DNA of 64,000 nt from an uncultured Eubacteriales bacterium. GTDB taxonomy: Bacteria > Bacillota > Clostridia > UBA1381 > UMGS1253. The notes under the pieces are model-generated. The model was not told where the DNA came from. It worked only from the letters and a program-made list of their open reading frames with translations, and made no database searches. The DNA lies in NCBI GenBank assembly GCA_902492065.1, contig CABUKE010000005.1:62001-126000 (forward strand), read 5' to 3'. The position numbers were made by a program, and so were the translations under genes. Shown one piece after another: positions 1 through 9,298 of this stretch (its first letter is position 1; each line of letters opens with the position of its first letter).

Positions 1-53
1 ATAATAAGGTGTAATAAGGGAATGTAAGCGCAGGACGAAAGGGGGCGGCAGGC

Positions 54-368
54 ATGGACACGCTGATAAAGAGCATTTTGCAAATCGAGGCAGATGCGCA
101 AAAGCTCGTCGCGCAGTCAAAGGCGAGGCAGGCGCGCTTTGATACGGACTGTGCCGAAAAGCGCGCCGCACTGGAAGGGAAAATCGGCGGCCGGTGCGAG
201 CGCCGGATTGCAAAAATGCAGGAGGCGGAGGCGTCTTACCGCGACGGCGAGATTGCAAAAATACGCGCGCAGGCGGAGCAGAGGCAGGCCGAGCTGGAGG
301 CACGTTATCGGGAAAACAGGGACGCGTGGGTTCGCCGCCTGACCGATACTATTTTAGGCGGTGAGTGA
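54..368 (+). CDS. V-type ATPase peripheral stalk subunit (G/H type)
   Basis: A 104-residue, highly charged protein made almost entirely of heptad-like Ala/Glu/Lys/Arg sequence with no membrane segment. This fits a single long coiled coil, as in the peripheral-stalk subunit (G/H, also called NtpF) that pairs with subunit E and braces the catalytic head against the membrane sector. A purine-rich site (GAAAGGGGG) precedes the ATG. It is the first gene of a V-type ATPase operon and overlaps the subunit C start by a few bases. The call rests on size, coiled-coil character and position, because this subunit is poorly conserved. Confidence 0.75.
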   Translation: MDTLIKSILQIEADAQKLVAQSKARQARFDTDCAEKRAALEGKIGGRCERRIAKMQEAEASYRDGEIAKIRAQAEQRQAELEARYRENRDAWVRRLTDTILGGE

Positions 369-369
369 G

Positions 370-1377
370 ATGAGCATACGCGCCTATTCCGCCCTGCGGG
401 CAAAAACCGCGGCTATGCGCGCTGGCCATCTTGACCGCGCGCAGTACGAGGAGCTAAAAAGTAAGGCGAGCGTAAGCGACGCGGTTGCCTACTTGAAATA
501 CAATACTGTCTATGGTACGCTGCTCGAGCATGTGAGCGAGCGGACGGTGCACCGCGGCGATTTGGAGCGGCTGCTCGACCGCTATTTGCAGGCGGAGGTG
601 CAAAAACTCTACAGTTTTTGTAACGACAGCCAGAAAAAGGTCCTGTCCTATACGTACATGCGTTATGAAATTAATCTGCTCAAGCACATTCTGCGCGCGC
701 TTTATACGGGCGAAAAAGCGGAGATTGCTTATGAGGCGGAAGGGTTTTTCTCCGGCAAGCTGTCGATTGACGTGGCGGCATGTGCGCAGGCGGACTCTGC
801 CTACGCTCTGCTAAGCGCGCTTTCTGGCACGCCGTATGAGGCTGTGCTCGCGCCACCGCTCGGCGCGGGGGCCGATTTGTTTGTGGCGGAGGCGGCGCTC
901 GACGCTTACTACTTCCGGTGTGCGTGGCGCACGGCGCTGCGGACGCTGAAGGGGAAGGATAGGCAGATTGTTGAAGAAATCTTCGGCAGCGAGATTGACA
1001 TGACGAACCTGTGCTGGATTTACCGCCAGAAACGGTACTACAATATGCCGGGGGAGTTGATTTTTACCACGATCATTCCCGTACATTATAAAATCCCGCG
1101 CGACAGGCTGATCGCGCTGGTCAATACGCCGGATACGGAGAGTTTCGTCGCACAGGCGCGCACGACGCGGTATGCGCCGCTGTTCAATGGGCTGGAGGAG
1201 CGTTTTATCGAGCAAAACTATAATGAGATGATAGAGCGGCTGATAGAGAAGCAAATGCGGGAAAACCCGTTCTCCATCGCGTCGCTGGTTGGATATTTGT
1301 ACTTTTTGGAGGGCGAACTTGCCCGAATCGTGACCGCGGTGGAGCGTATCCGCTACGGTGTACCATACGAAGCATAG
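370..1377 (+). CDS. ntpC: V-type ATPase subunit C
   Basis: About 335 residues, alpha-helical, matching the C/d (AC39) family that forms the socket between the central rotor shaft and the membrane c-ring. The start MSIRAYSALRAK and the repeated helical pattern with conserved Tyr/Arg positions are typical. I prefer the ATG at 370, with GGTGAG just upstream; a GTG at 361 would add three residues and overlap the preceding gene by 8 bases. It is soluble. Gene order C before I differs from operons in which I and K precede E, C and F. Confidence 0.85.
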   Translation: MSIRAYSALRAKTAAMRAGHLDRAQYEELKSKASVSDAVAYLKYNTVYGTLLEHVSERTVHRGDLERLLDRYLQAEVQKLYSFCNDSQKKVLSYTYMRYEINLLKHILRALYTGEKAEIAYEAEGFFSGKLSIDVAACAQADSAYALLSALSGTPYEAVLAPPLGAGADLFVAEAALDAYYFRCAWRTALRTLKGKDRQIVEEIFGSEIDMTNLCWIYRQKRYYNMPGELIFTTIIPVHYKIPRDRLIALVNTPDTESFVAQARTTRYAPLFNGLEERFIEQNYNEMIERLIEKQMRENPFSIASLVGYLYFLEGELARIVTAVERIRYGVPYEA

Positions 1378-1405
1378 AACAGGCAGAGCGGAAGGAGGCG
1401 GCTAC

Positions 1406-3301
1406 ATGGCGATTGCAAAGATGAACCTGGTCAACGTCATTGGAAGGACGGAGGACTTTGACCGCATTTGCGCCACATATTTGCTCCAGTGCGACATGCA
1501 CATAGAAAACGCGGTCGGCACGCTCGACAATATTGCGGGGCTGACGCCGTACGGCGACGAGGGCGCGGACGGCGACCTGCTCGCACGCGTGGAGACGGTC
1601 TACCGCCGCGCTGGGTTTACGCCTTCCGTTGTGCAGGCGGCAAAGCTGGGGAGCGGCATGGCGCAGTCGTGCGAGCAGACGCTGAACCGGATAAACGACA
1701 ATATGCTGTCGCTTGAGACGGAACGTGAATCGCTCGACGCGCAAATACAGGAAAACGAGCGCGTCATCGCCCAGCTTCGGCCCCTGTTGTCCATCGACAA
1801 CGTCGATGTGGACAGCTTTTTCCACTTTGATTTTGTGAAGTTTCGGTTTGGGCGTATGCCGAAAAAGAGCATGCAGACGCTGGAGGGCTACCTCTACCAC
1901 ATTGACGCGTTTTTCATCCAAACGAGCGAGGATGACGACTACGTGTGGGGGATGTACTTTATGCCCGCGCTGCTGGAGGAGAAGATTGACGCAGTGTTTT
2001 CGTCGCTCTACTTTGAGCGGACGCGCATTTCGGACAAGGTGCACGGCACGGCAAAGGAAGCGACTGTGACGCTTGAGCTGGAAAACGAGCGGTTGAAAGC
2101 GCGGCGCGAGCAGATCGACCACAATGTGAAGGCGGCGCTCGACCAAAATCTCGGAGAACTGAACGCCATTTACTCCGGTCTGCTGCTCCGGCGGCGCATT
2201 GGAGAAATCAAGCGGTACGCCGCCCATACGAAGGACTCGTTTTACGTGGTGGCTTGGATGGACAACGCGCAGGCGGAAAAGCTCATGCGCGCGGTAAAAG
2301 GCGAGCGCGACGTCGTTATCGTGACCGAAAAGCCGGAAACCGTCGACAAGGTCAAGCCGCCGACGCGGCTGAAAAACAGCGTGTTTGTCCGCCCGTTTGA
2401 GCTGTTTGTGCGTATGTACGGCACGCCCGGCTATCACGAGATCGACCCGACGGGCATTGTCGCGCTCACGTACTTTCTGATGTTTGGAATCATGTTCGGC
2501 GACGTGGGGCAGGGGATTGTCATTACGCTGATCGGATTTTTGTTTGGGTGGCTCAAAAAGTCGAGCCTCGGCAAAATCATCGGCATTATCGGCATATCGT
2601 CGACGATATTCGGCTTTGTATACGGCTCGGTGTTTGGGTATGAGGACATTCTGCCCGGCCTGATTCACCCCATGGAGAAGATGAACTTCATGCTGATTGC
2701 CGCCGTGGCGCTTGGCGTGGTGATTCTTGGGTTTGCCATGGTGCTTAATATTATCAATGCAATCAAGGCGAAGGACGCGGGGCGGGCGCTCTTTTCCCAG
2801 AACGGGCTGGCCGGGCTGGTGTTCTACTTTGCCGCTATTATAATCGGCCTGAGTTTGTTTTTAAACTTTGGGTTCCAGATTGCGCCATGGCTGATTGGCA
2901 TTTGCCTCGTCTTGCCGCTCGTGATGATATTTTTGCAGGAGCCGCTCTCACTCCTCATCGAGAAGAAAAAGGGCTGGATGCCGGAGCAGAAGGGTATGTT
3001 CATCGTCGAGAAGTTTTTTGAGCTGTTTGAAATATTGCTCAGCTTTGTCACTAACACGATGTCGTTTATCCGCGTGGGGGCGTTTGCACTCAACCACGTC
3101 GGGATGATGAGTGTCGTGTTCCTGCTGTCCGATATGGCGCAGGGCGGCAGCCTCGTCGTGCAGGTGCTCGGTAATGCGCTCGTAATCGGCCTCGAGGGGC
3201 TGATTGTCGGGATACAGGTCCTGCGTCTGGAGTATTATGAAATGTTTTCGCGCTTTTTTGTCGGAGACGGGAAAGAGTTTCAGAATATAAATCAAAAGTA
3301 A
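1406..3301 (+). CDS. ntpI: V-type ATPase subunit I (membrane stator, a-subunit)
   Basis: A 631-residue protein with a soluble N-terminal half (about 1-330) and a C-terminal half with seven or eight hydrophobic segments, the architecture of the a/I subunit that carries the ion half-channels. The segment SFIRVGAFALNHVGM near the C-terminus contains the conserved Arg expected to face the rotor glutamate. I chose the ATG at 1406 behind GGAGG; an in-frame GTG at 1358 would overlap subunit C and lacks a good ribosome site. It is followed 14 bases later by subunit K. Confidence 0.9.
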   Translation: MAIAKMNLVNVIGRTEDFDRICATYLLQCDMHIENAVGTLDNIAGLTPYGDEGADGDLLARVETVYRRAGFTPSVVQAAKLGSGMAQSCEQTLNRINDNMLSLETERESLDAQIQENERVIAQLRPLLSIDNVDVDSFFHFDFVKFRFGRMPKKSMQTLEGYLYHIDAFFIQTSEDDDYVWGMYFMPALLEEKIDAVFSSLYFERTRISDKVHGTAKEATVTLELENERLKARREQIDHNVKAALDQNLGELNAIYSGLLLRRRIGEIKRYAAHTKDSFYVVAWMDNAQAEKLMRAVKGERDVVIVTEKPETVDKVKPPTRLKNSVFVRPFELFVRMYGTPGYHEIDPTGIVALTYFLMFGIMFGDVGQGIVITLIGFLFGWLKKSSLGKIIGIIGISSTIFGFVYGSVFGYEDILPGLIHPMEKMNFMLIAAVALGVVILGFAMVLNIINAIKAKDAGRALFSQNGLAGLVFYFAAIIIGLSLFLNFGFQIAPWLIGICLVLPLVMIFLQEPLSLLIEKKKGWMPEQKGMFIVEKFFELFEILLSFVTNTMSFIRVGAFALNHVGMMSVVFLLSDMAQGGSLVVQVLGNALVIGLEGLIVGIQVLRLEYYEMFSRFFVGDGKEFQNINQK

Positions 3302-3315
3302 ACGGAGGGTTTGCC

Positions 3316-3735
3316 ATGTTGGTAACAATTACGTCCATCGCATTGATTCTGAGTGTGGCGGTGCCGCTTATCGCATACCTCAGGATGGGGAAAAAGCACG
3401 GCAAGGGGATGCTCGCAGCAAATGTGATCTCCTTTTTCTCCGTTGTGCTTGTGGCGACAGTGTGCGCGTTTACGACCACGCCTGCGCTGGCGGATACGGC
3501 TACGGAAACAGCCGCTGCAGCGAACAATGGAATGGCATATCTTGCGGCGGCGCTTGTGACAGGGCTTGCGTGTATCGGCGCAGGTATCGCGGTTGCCGCA
3601 GCGGCGAGCGCGGCGCTCGGCGCAATCAGCGAAAACGACAAGATTATGGGTAAGGCGCTCATCTTCGTCGCGCTGGCGGAGGGCATTGCGCTCTACGGCC
3701 TGCTTGTCACGTTTATGATTCTTGGCCGGATATAG
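3316..3735 (+). CDS. ntpK: V-type ATPase subunit K (proteolipid c-ring)
   Basis: A 139-residue hydrophobic protein. Residues about 75-139 form a normal c-subunit hairpin: a Gly-rich first helix (GAGIAVAAAASAALGA), a polar loop (ISENDK) and a second helix with the ion-binding Glu in ALAEGIALYG. Residues 1-60 form a separate hydrophobic pair with no acidic residue and no c-like Gly pattern, joined by an Ala/Thr-rich linker. The ring therefore appears to have one site per four predicted helices. I see no Gln in the helix-1 position used by many sodium rings, which mildly favours proton coupling; that is inference. Confidence 0.85.
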   Translation: MLVTITSIALILSVAVPLIAYLRMGKKHGKGMLAANVISFFSVVLVATVCAFTTTPALADTATETAAAANNGMAYLAAALVTGLACIGAGIAVAAAASAALGAISENDKIMGKALIFVALAEGIALYGLLVTFMILGRI

Positions 3736-3746
3736 GGGGCCGCAGT

Positions 3747-4055
3747 ATGAAAATGTATGTCATCAGCGACAATGTCGATACGCGGACGGGGATGCGGCTC
3801 GCCGGGATTGAGGGCTGTGTCGCGCACGGCGAGGCAGAGGTGCGCGCCGCGCTCGACCGCGTTTTGGCGGATAGGGAGATTGCGGTCGTGCTTATGACGC
3901 AGAAGGCGCAGCGCGATGCGGCGGATTATGTGTCCAAAGTCAAGCTGAAGCATACGCGCCCGCTGATTGTGAGTATTCCGGACCGGCACGGCCTGGACAA
4001 AAACCAGAACGCCATCACAGACTATATCCGCGACGCGATTGGGCTGAAGCTGTAG
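3747..4055 (+). CDS. ntpG: V-type ATPase subunit F
   Basis: A 102-residue protein starting MKMYVISDNVDTRTGMRLAG, with the alternating beta/alpha pattern of the F subunit, a small central-stalk protein that sits on subunit D. The segments EIAVVLMTQKAQ and PLIVSIPDRHG match the family core. It is 11 bases downstream of subunit K. After it the conserved ATPase order is interrupted by an HD-domain gene. Confidence 0.85.
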   Translation: MKMYVISDNVDTRTGMRLAGIEGCVAHGEAEVRAALDRVLADREIAVVLMTQKAQRDAADYVSKVKLKHTRPLIVSIPDRHGLDKNQNAITDYIRDAIGLKL

Positions 4056-4092
4056 CGGCTTTGGCAGGACGGCCCGGGCAGGGGGACAAACG

Positions 4093-4773
4093 ATGAAACG
4101 CGAAGCCTTTTTAAAGATAGAAGCATACATGCGCGCTTGCATGCAGGACAGCGCGCACGACACAGAGCACATCTACCGCGTGCTGTATCTGGCGCTTGAA
4201 ATTGCACAGACGGAGAAAAGGGCCGACCGCGATGTTTTGATTGCGGCGTGCCTGCTCCACGACATCGGCCGACAGGCGCAGTTTGAAAACCCAGCGCTGT
4301 GCCATGCGGCGGTGGGAGCGGAGATGGCGTTCGCATTTTTGGTGAAAAACGGGTTTCCGGAGCCGTTTGCCGCGCATGTGCGCGCCGCTGTTGCAACGCA
4401 CCGGTTCCGGAAGGGTAGCCCGCCTGTCAGCATAGAGGCGAAAATCCTCTACGACGCGGACAAGATTGACGTGTGCGGCGCGGTCGGCGTGGCCCGTACC
4501 TTGCTCTACAAAGGGCAGATGGCGGAGCCGCTCTATACGCTTTTGCCGGACGGCACGGTGTCGGACGGGGAAGCGGATACGGTGCCCTCCTTTTTTCAGG
4601 AGTATAAGCGAAAGTTGCAAGGCATAGAGGAACGGCTGTTGACTCAGAAGGGACGGGAGATTGCAGCGCAGCGGCAGAAGGCCGCTGAAGCCTTTTATAA
4701 CAGCCTGCTGCACGAGGTACGCGAGCCTTACGAATGCGGCAGGCGGCTGCTTGCAGATGAGATAGAATCGTAA
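4093..4773 (+). CDS. HD-domain phosphohydrolase (YfbR/yhaM-like size), inside ATPase operon
   Basis: A 226-residue soluble protein with an HD signature: His22/His26 in HDTEHIYRV, the His-Asp pair at 56-57 in LLHDIGR, and a distal YDADKIDVCGAVGV segment that fits the last metal ligand. The family are metal-dependent phosphohydrolases acting on nucleotides or other phosphate esters; the substrate cannot be told from sequence. GGGGGAC precedes the ATG. It sits between subunits F and E of the ATPase with gaps of under 40 bases on both sides, so it is probably co-transcribed. Confidence 0.8.
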   Translation: MKREAFLKIEAYMRACMQDSAHDTEHIYRVLYLALEIAQTEKRADRDVLIAACLLHDIGRQAQFENPALCHAAVGAEMAFAFLVKNGFPEPFAAHVRAAVATHRFRKGSPPVSIEAKILYDADKIDVCGAVGVARTLLYKGQMAEPLYTLLPDGTVSDGEADTVPSFFQEYKRKLQGIEERLLTQKGREIAAQRQKAAEAFYNSLLHEVREPYECGRRLLADEIES

Positions 4774-4812
4774 AGCGGCATAAAAACAGATTAGCCGGAG
4801 CGGGGTGAGAAA

Positions 4813-5418
4813 ATGGCGGTCAAAAAAATTAACGACAGCGCAAAGCTGCAAAATTTTGCGCGCTATGTAACGACCGACGCGGCACAGCAGAACGCGGCGC
4901 TGACGCGCGAGCTGGACGAGCGGTGGGCGCGCATGGTCGACGAGACAGAGCTTGCCCTCTATAAGCAGGCGTATGAGAAAATCCAGCGTACCCGCGCCGA
5001 GCTGAACCGAGCGACGAACGAGGCGATAAGCCGGGAGAAGCTCTCCTGCAAGCGGCAGTTGTCCGTGCGCCGCAGCGAGATTACAGAGGAAGTGATGGCG
5101 GCGGTACGCGGCGAGGTGATGAAGTTTGTCAAAAGCGAAGCGTACTACCCGTGGCTGCTGCGTACGGCGCAACTTGCTACCGGCGCGCTCGGCGAAGGGA
5201 ATGTGATTCTTTATTTGAACGAAACGGACGCTGCGCACGCACAGCGACTAAGCGCGGACACGGGCTGCCGGGTAGAACTGCTCGACGCCGCGCACGACGT
5301 GGTCGGCGGTGTGAAGGCGGTCAACGCAGATACGCACACGGCGGTGAACAAAACGCTTGCCGCCATGCTCGAGCAGCAGCGGGAAGAATTTTTGAAAATT
5401 AGCGGTCTTGGTATATAG
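4813..5418 (+). CDS. ntpE: V-type ATPase subunit E
   Basis: A 201-residue protein with a long charged N-terminal helix (about 1-100) and a compact C-terminal alpha/beta domain, the layout of stalk subunit E that pairs with the G/H helix and contacts A/B. The LYLNETDAAHA and GGVKAVNADTH segments are typical of the C-terminal domain. GGGGTGAG precedes the ATG. It resumes the ATPase order after the HD gene. Confidence 0.85.
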   Translation: MAVKKINDSAKLQNFARYVTTDAAQQNAALTRELDERWARMVDETELALYKQAYEKIQRTRAELNRATNEAISREKLSCKRQLSVRRSEITEEVMAAVRGEVMKFVKSEAYYPWLLRTAQLATGALGEGNVILYLNETDAAHAQRLSADTGCRVELLDAAHDVVGGVKAVNADTHTAVNKTLAAMLEQQREEFLKISGLGI

Positions 5419-5433
5419 AGCGAGGTGGAAGCA

Positions 5434-7233
5434 TTGGGCGCAAAGGGTGAGATATACGGCATCAACGGGCCAGTCGTCGAGGTGGTGGGCGAGGGAAGCT
5501 TTTCCATGCTTGAACGGGTGAGCATCGGCACGCTCGGCCTGATTGGAGAGGTCATCGGCCTACAGCCGGACAAGACAATTGTGCAGGCGTACGAGTCGAC
5601 GACCGGCGTAACGCCGGGCGAGCCGGTCACCGGGAGCGGCAGCCCCATGCTTGCCGCGCTTGGGCCGGGAATCATTGGAAATATTTTTGACGGGATACAG
5701 CGTCCCCTGCGCACGCTTGCACAGAAGGATGGAGCATACATTGGGCGCGGCGTGGCGGCGGAGCCGCTCGACACGGAAAAGGCGTACGAGGTGGAAGTGC
5801 TTGTAAAGGCAGGCGCACACGCCGAGGCAGGACAGATTATTGCCCAGACGCCGGAAACGCCGCTTATTATGCACAAGATTATGGTGCCGCCCGGCGTGAG
5901 CGGGACGGTGACGTTTGCGGCGGAGAGCGGAACATATACGATAGACGATGTGCTGGCGCGCGTGACGGACAGAAGCGGGCAGGAGCACGAAATCCGGATG
6001 GTACAGATGTGGCCCATCCGCCGCCCGCGCCCGCATAAGGAGCGCAGGCCGACCACGGTGCCGCTCATCACGGGCCAGCGGATTATCGACTCGCTTCTAC
6101 CGATTGCGAAGGGCGGCGCGGCGGCTGTACCGGGCGGCTTTGGCACGGGGAAAACCATGACCCAGCACCAGCTTGCCAAGTGGGCCGACGCGGACATCAT
6201 CGTTTATATCGGCTGCGGCGAGCGCGGAAACGAGATGACGCAGGTGCTGGAGGACTTTTCCAAGCTGGTCGACCCGAAGTCGGGCCGCCCGCTGTTAGAC
6301 CGCACGGTGCTGATTGCCAACACGTCGAACATGCCGGTCGCGGCGCGTGAGGCGAGCATTTACACGGGCGTGACGCTGGCGGAGTATTACCGCGACATGG
6401 GCTACCATGTGGCAATCATGGCGGATTCCACGTCGCGCTGGGCCGAGGCGCTGCGCGAGATTTCCGGCCGGCTCGAGGAGATGCCGGCGGAGGAGGGCTT
6501 CCCGGCGTATCTGTCGAGCCGGCTGTCGGAGTTTTACGAGCGGGCCGGACGATGTGTGAACTTAAACGGCACAGAGGGCTCGGTCACAATCATTGGCGCG
6601 GTTTCGCCGCAGGGCGGTGACTTTTCCGAGCCGGTGACGCAGAATACGAAGCGGTTCGTACGCTCGTTCTGGGCGCTCGACCGCTCGCTCGCGTATGCGC
6701 GCCACTACCCGGCCATCAACTGGATTAACTCCTACAGCGAGTACATTGACGATCTTGCGTCGTGGTACAACGAAAATCTTGGAGACGCCTTTTTGCAAAA
6801 CCGCAGCGAGATTATGGCGATTTTGCAGGAGGAGGCGAATCTCAATGAAATTGTAAAGCTGATTGGCGCGGACGTGCTGCCGGACGGGCAAAAGCTCACG
6901 CTTGAGATTGCGCGCGTGATTCGGCTCGGGTTTTTGCAGCAGAATGCCTTCCATGCCGACGACACGTATGTGCCGCTCGCCAAGCAGGCGCGCATGATGG
7001 AGACGATTTTGTATTTGTACGGGCAGGCAAAGAGCGTCGTGGCGAAGGGGATTCCGGTCTCGCAGGCTGTGGCGACGGGGCTTTTTGAGGATTTGATTAA
7101 GATAAAATATACGATTGGCAACGACGACCTTGCACCGTTTGACGCCCTGCACGACAAAATCAGGGACAAGATCGGCGCGGTGCTGAGGGAAAACGGATAC
7201 GAACCGCAGGGGGCTGGTAGCAATGGCGCTTGA
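5434..7233 (+). CDS. ntpA: V-type ATPase catalytic subunit A
   Basis: About 599 residues. The P-loop GGFGTGKT lies at 234-241, followed by the GERGNEM and ADSTSRWAEALREISGRLEE segments of catalytic A subunits, with the A-specific insertion before the P-loop. It hydrolyses or makes ATP in the A3B3 head. I prefer the TTG at 5434, which sits five bases after an AGGTGG ribosome site; a GTG at 5425 lies inside that site and would add three residues. The end overlaps subunit B by 11 bases, suggesting translational coupling. Confidence 0.95.
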   Translation: MGAKGEIYGINGPVVEVVGEGSFSMLERVSIGTLGLIGEVIGLQPDKTIVQAYESTTGVTPGEPVTGSGSPMLAALGPGIIGNIFDGIQRPLRTLAQKDGAYIGRGVAAEPLDTEKAYEVEVLVKAGAHAEAGQIIAQTPETPLIMHKIMVPPGVSGTVTFAAESGTYTIDDVLARVTDRSGQEHEIRMVQMWPIRRPRPHKERRPTTVPLITGQRIIDSLLPIAKGGAAAVPGGFGTGKTMTQHQLAKWADADIIVYIGCGERGNEMTQVLEDFSKLVDPKSGRPLLDRTVLIANTSNMPVAAREASIYTGVTLAEYYRDMGYHVAIMADSTSRWAEALREISGRLEEMPAEEGFPAYLSSRLSEFYERAGRCVNLNGTEGSVTIIGAVSPQGGDFSEPVTQNTKRFVRSFWALDRSLAYARHYPAINWINSYSEYIDDLASWYNENLGDAFLQNRSEIMAILQEEANLNEIVKLIGADVLPDGQKLTLEIARVIRLGFLQQNAFHADDTYVPLAKQARMMETILYLYGQAKSVVAKGIPVSQAVATGLFEDLIKIKYTIGNDDLAPFDALHDKIRDKIGAVLRENGYEPQGAGSNGA

Positions 7234-8599
7234 ATATATCGGACTGAAGCAAATCAACGGCCCGCTCGTCATCCTGGACGGCGTACACGGCGCGGCCTAT
7301 GAAGAAATGGTGAAAATCCGTGCCGCAGATGGAAGCGAGCGGCAGGGCCGCATTATCGAGCTGCACGGTGACCGCGCCGTTGTGCAGGTGTTCGAGGGCA
7401 CGGACGGCCTGTCGCTGACGAATACGACGACAGAGATGACGGGTAAGCCCATGACCATGCCGCTCACCAGGGAACTGCTCGGGCGCGTGCTCTCGGGGAG
7501 CGGGCGGCCCATCGACGGGCTGGGCGACATTTACCCCGACGAGATGGGTGATATCAATGGCATGGCGATTAACCCCGTCCTGCGCGAGTACCCGGAAAAC
7601 TTTATCCAGACGGGCATCAGTGCAATCGACGGGTTGTCAACGCTGATTCGCGGGCAGAAGCTTCCGGTTTTTTCGGGTAACGGGCTTGCGCATGACAAGT
7701 TAGCCGTGCAGATTGTGCGGCAGGCAAAGGCTGTGGGCGCGGACGAGTTTGCGGTCGTGTTCGCGGCAATGGGCGTAAAAAACGACGTTGCGGCGTACTT
7801 CCAGCGCGCGTTTGAGGAGAGCGGCGTGCTCGACAAGGTTGTTATGTTCTTGAACCTGTCGGGCGACCCGGTGGTTGAGCGTATCATCACGCCGCGCGCC
7901 GCGTTGACCGTGGCGGAGTATTTGGCGTTTACACACGGGATGCACATTCTGGTCATTCTGACCGACATGACGGCCTACGCCGAGGCGCTGCGCGAGATTT
8001 CCTCCTCAAAGGGCGAGATTCCGAGCCGGAAGGGCTTCCCAGGCTATCTCTACAGCGATCTTGCGTCCATTTTTGAGCGCGCCGGCATTATTAAGGGCAA
8101 GGGTGGCTCGGTGACGCAGATTCCGATTTTGACTATGCCGAACGACGACATCACCCATCCGATTCCCGATTTGACGGGCTACATCACGGAGGGGCAGATT
8201 GTGCTCGACCGCGGCCTGTCGCAGCGCGGCGTGTACCCGCCCGTGGCGGTGCTGCCGAGCCTGTCGCGCTTGATGAAGGACGGGATTGGCGAGGGGTATA
8301 CGCGCGCCGACCATGCCGATTTATCGAGCCAGCTCTTTGCCAGTTACGCAAAGGTCGCCGACGCGCGTGCGCTTGCATCCGTCATTGGCGAGGAAGAGCT
8401 GAGCGATACGGATAAGCAGTACATGACGTTTGGGCGCGCGTTTGAGGAGCAGTTCATCCGCCAGGGCGAAAGCGAGAACCGCAGCGTGGAGCAGACGCTC
8501 GACATCGGGTGGTCGCTTCTACGGCTGCTGCCGGAGAGCGAGCTCGACCGCCTGCCGCCGGAGCTGATTGCGCAGTATTACCGGCGCACGGACGAATAA
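7223..8599 (+). CDS. ntpB: V-type ATPase regulatory subunit B
   Basis: 458 residues with the beta-barrel, nucleotide-binding and helical domains of subunit B. The A-type P-loop lysine is absent, as expected for the non-catalytic partner, while MTAYAEALREISSSKGEIPSRKGFPGYLYSDLA-type core sequence (about 250-285) is very well preserved. It overlaps the subunit A end by 11 bases and is followed after 39 bases by subunit D. Confidence 0.95.
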   Translation: MALEYIGLKQINGPLVILDGVHGAAYEEMVKIRAADGSERQGRIIELHGDRAVVQVFEGTDGLSLTNTTTEMTGKPMTMPLTRELLGRVLSGSGRPIDGLGDIYPDEMGDINGMAINPVLREYPENFIQTGISAIDGLSTLIRGQKLPVFSGNGLAHDKLAVQIVRQAKAVGADEFAVVFAAMGVKNDVAAYFQRAFEESGVLDKVVMFLNLSGDPVVERIITPRAALTVAEYLAFTHGMHILVILTDMTAYAEALREISSSKGEIPSRKGFPGYLYSDLASIFERAGIIKGKGGSVTQIPILTMPNDDITHPIPDLTGYITEGQIVLDRGLSQRGVYPPVAVLPSLSRLMKDGIGEGYTRADHADLSSQLFASYAKVADARALASVIGEEELSDTDKQYMTFGRAFEEQFIRQGESENRSVEQTLDIGWSLLRLLPESELDRLPPELIAQYYRRTDE

Positions 8600-8638
8600 C
8601 GCGCGCAATACGAAGCAGAGAGAAAGGACGGTGCGGCC

Positions 8639-9268
8639 GTGGACGTCAACCTGTTTCCAACGAAGGGCAATTTGATTCTTGCAAAAAATACGCTCGCACT
8701 GTCGAGCCAGGGTTACGAATTGCTCGATAAAAAGCGCAATATCCTCATCCGGGAGATGATGGGCCTGATTGACGCGGCAAAGGAGCTGCAAGCAAAGATA
8801 GAAACCACGTTTGCAGCGGCGTACGCCGCGCTTCAGCGCGCCAACATTACCTCCGGTATCGAGCATGTGCGGGAGGTCGGCCTGACCATTCCGCTCGAGG
8901 ACGGCGTACGTCTCCTGTCGCGCTCCGTCATGGGGACGGAAATCCCGATGGTGCGCTGTGACAGGCGCGACGAGCCGCCCCAGTACGGGTTTTATTCTAC
9001 CACGAGCGCGCTCGACGAGGCGCGGGCGCGGTTTGTTGAGGTCAAGGAGCTGTCGCTCCGGCTGGCCGAGGTGGAAACGTCGGTTTACCGGCTGGCAGTC
9101 AATATAAAAAAGACGCAGAAGCGCGCCAACGCGCTCAAAAATGTCACGATTCCGAAGTACACCAGTATTTGCAAGCAGATTGAGGGCGTATTAGAGGAAA
9201 AGGAGCGCGAGGAGTTCGCGCGGCTGAAGGTTATCAAAGGTCAAAAGCAGCAGCGTGGCGGGGCGTAG
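8639..9268 (+). CDS. ntpD: V-type ATPase central shaft subunit D
   Basis: 209 residues with a GTG start behind GAAAGGACGG. Long N- and C-terminal helices form the antiparallel coiled coil of the rotor shaft; the N-terminal PTKGNLILAKN and C-terminal RRANALKN-like (here KRANALKNVTIPKY) motifs are family hallmarks. It completes the ATPase gene set, so all soluble and membrane subunits needed for an A/V-type enzyme are present. Confidence 0.92.
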   Translation: MDVNLFPTKGNLILAKNTLALSSQGYELLDKKRNILIREMMGLIDAAKELQAKIETTFAAAYAALQRANITSGIEHVREVGLTIPLEDGVRLLSRSVMGTEIPMVRCDRRDEPPQYGFYSTTSALDEARARFVEVKELSLRLAEVETSVYRLAVNIKKTQKRANALKNVTIPKYTSICKQIEGVLEEKEREEFARLKVIKGQKQQRGGA

Positions 9269-9298
9269 GCCGCTGCGCCAGATCAAGGGGGTTTTACC

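Noticed and set aside
1205..2668. 487-codon open frame on the minus strand opposite the V-ATPase subunit I gene
   Set aside because: It mirrors the codon pattern of the real gene, lacks a ribosome site and has an Arg/His-rich composition typical of antisense shadows.
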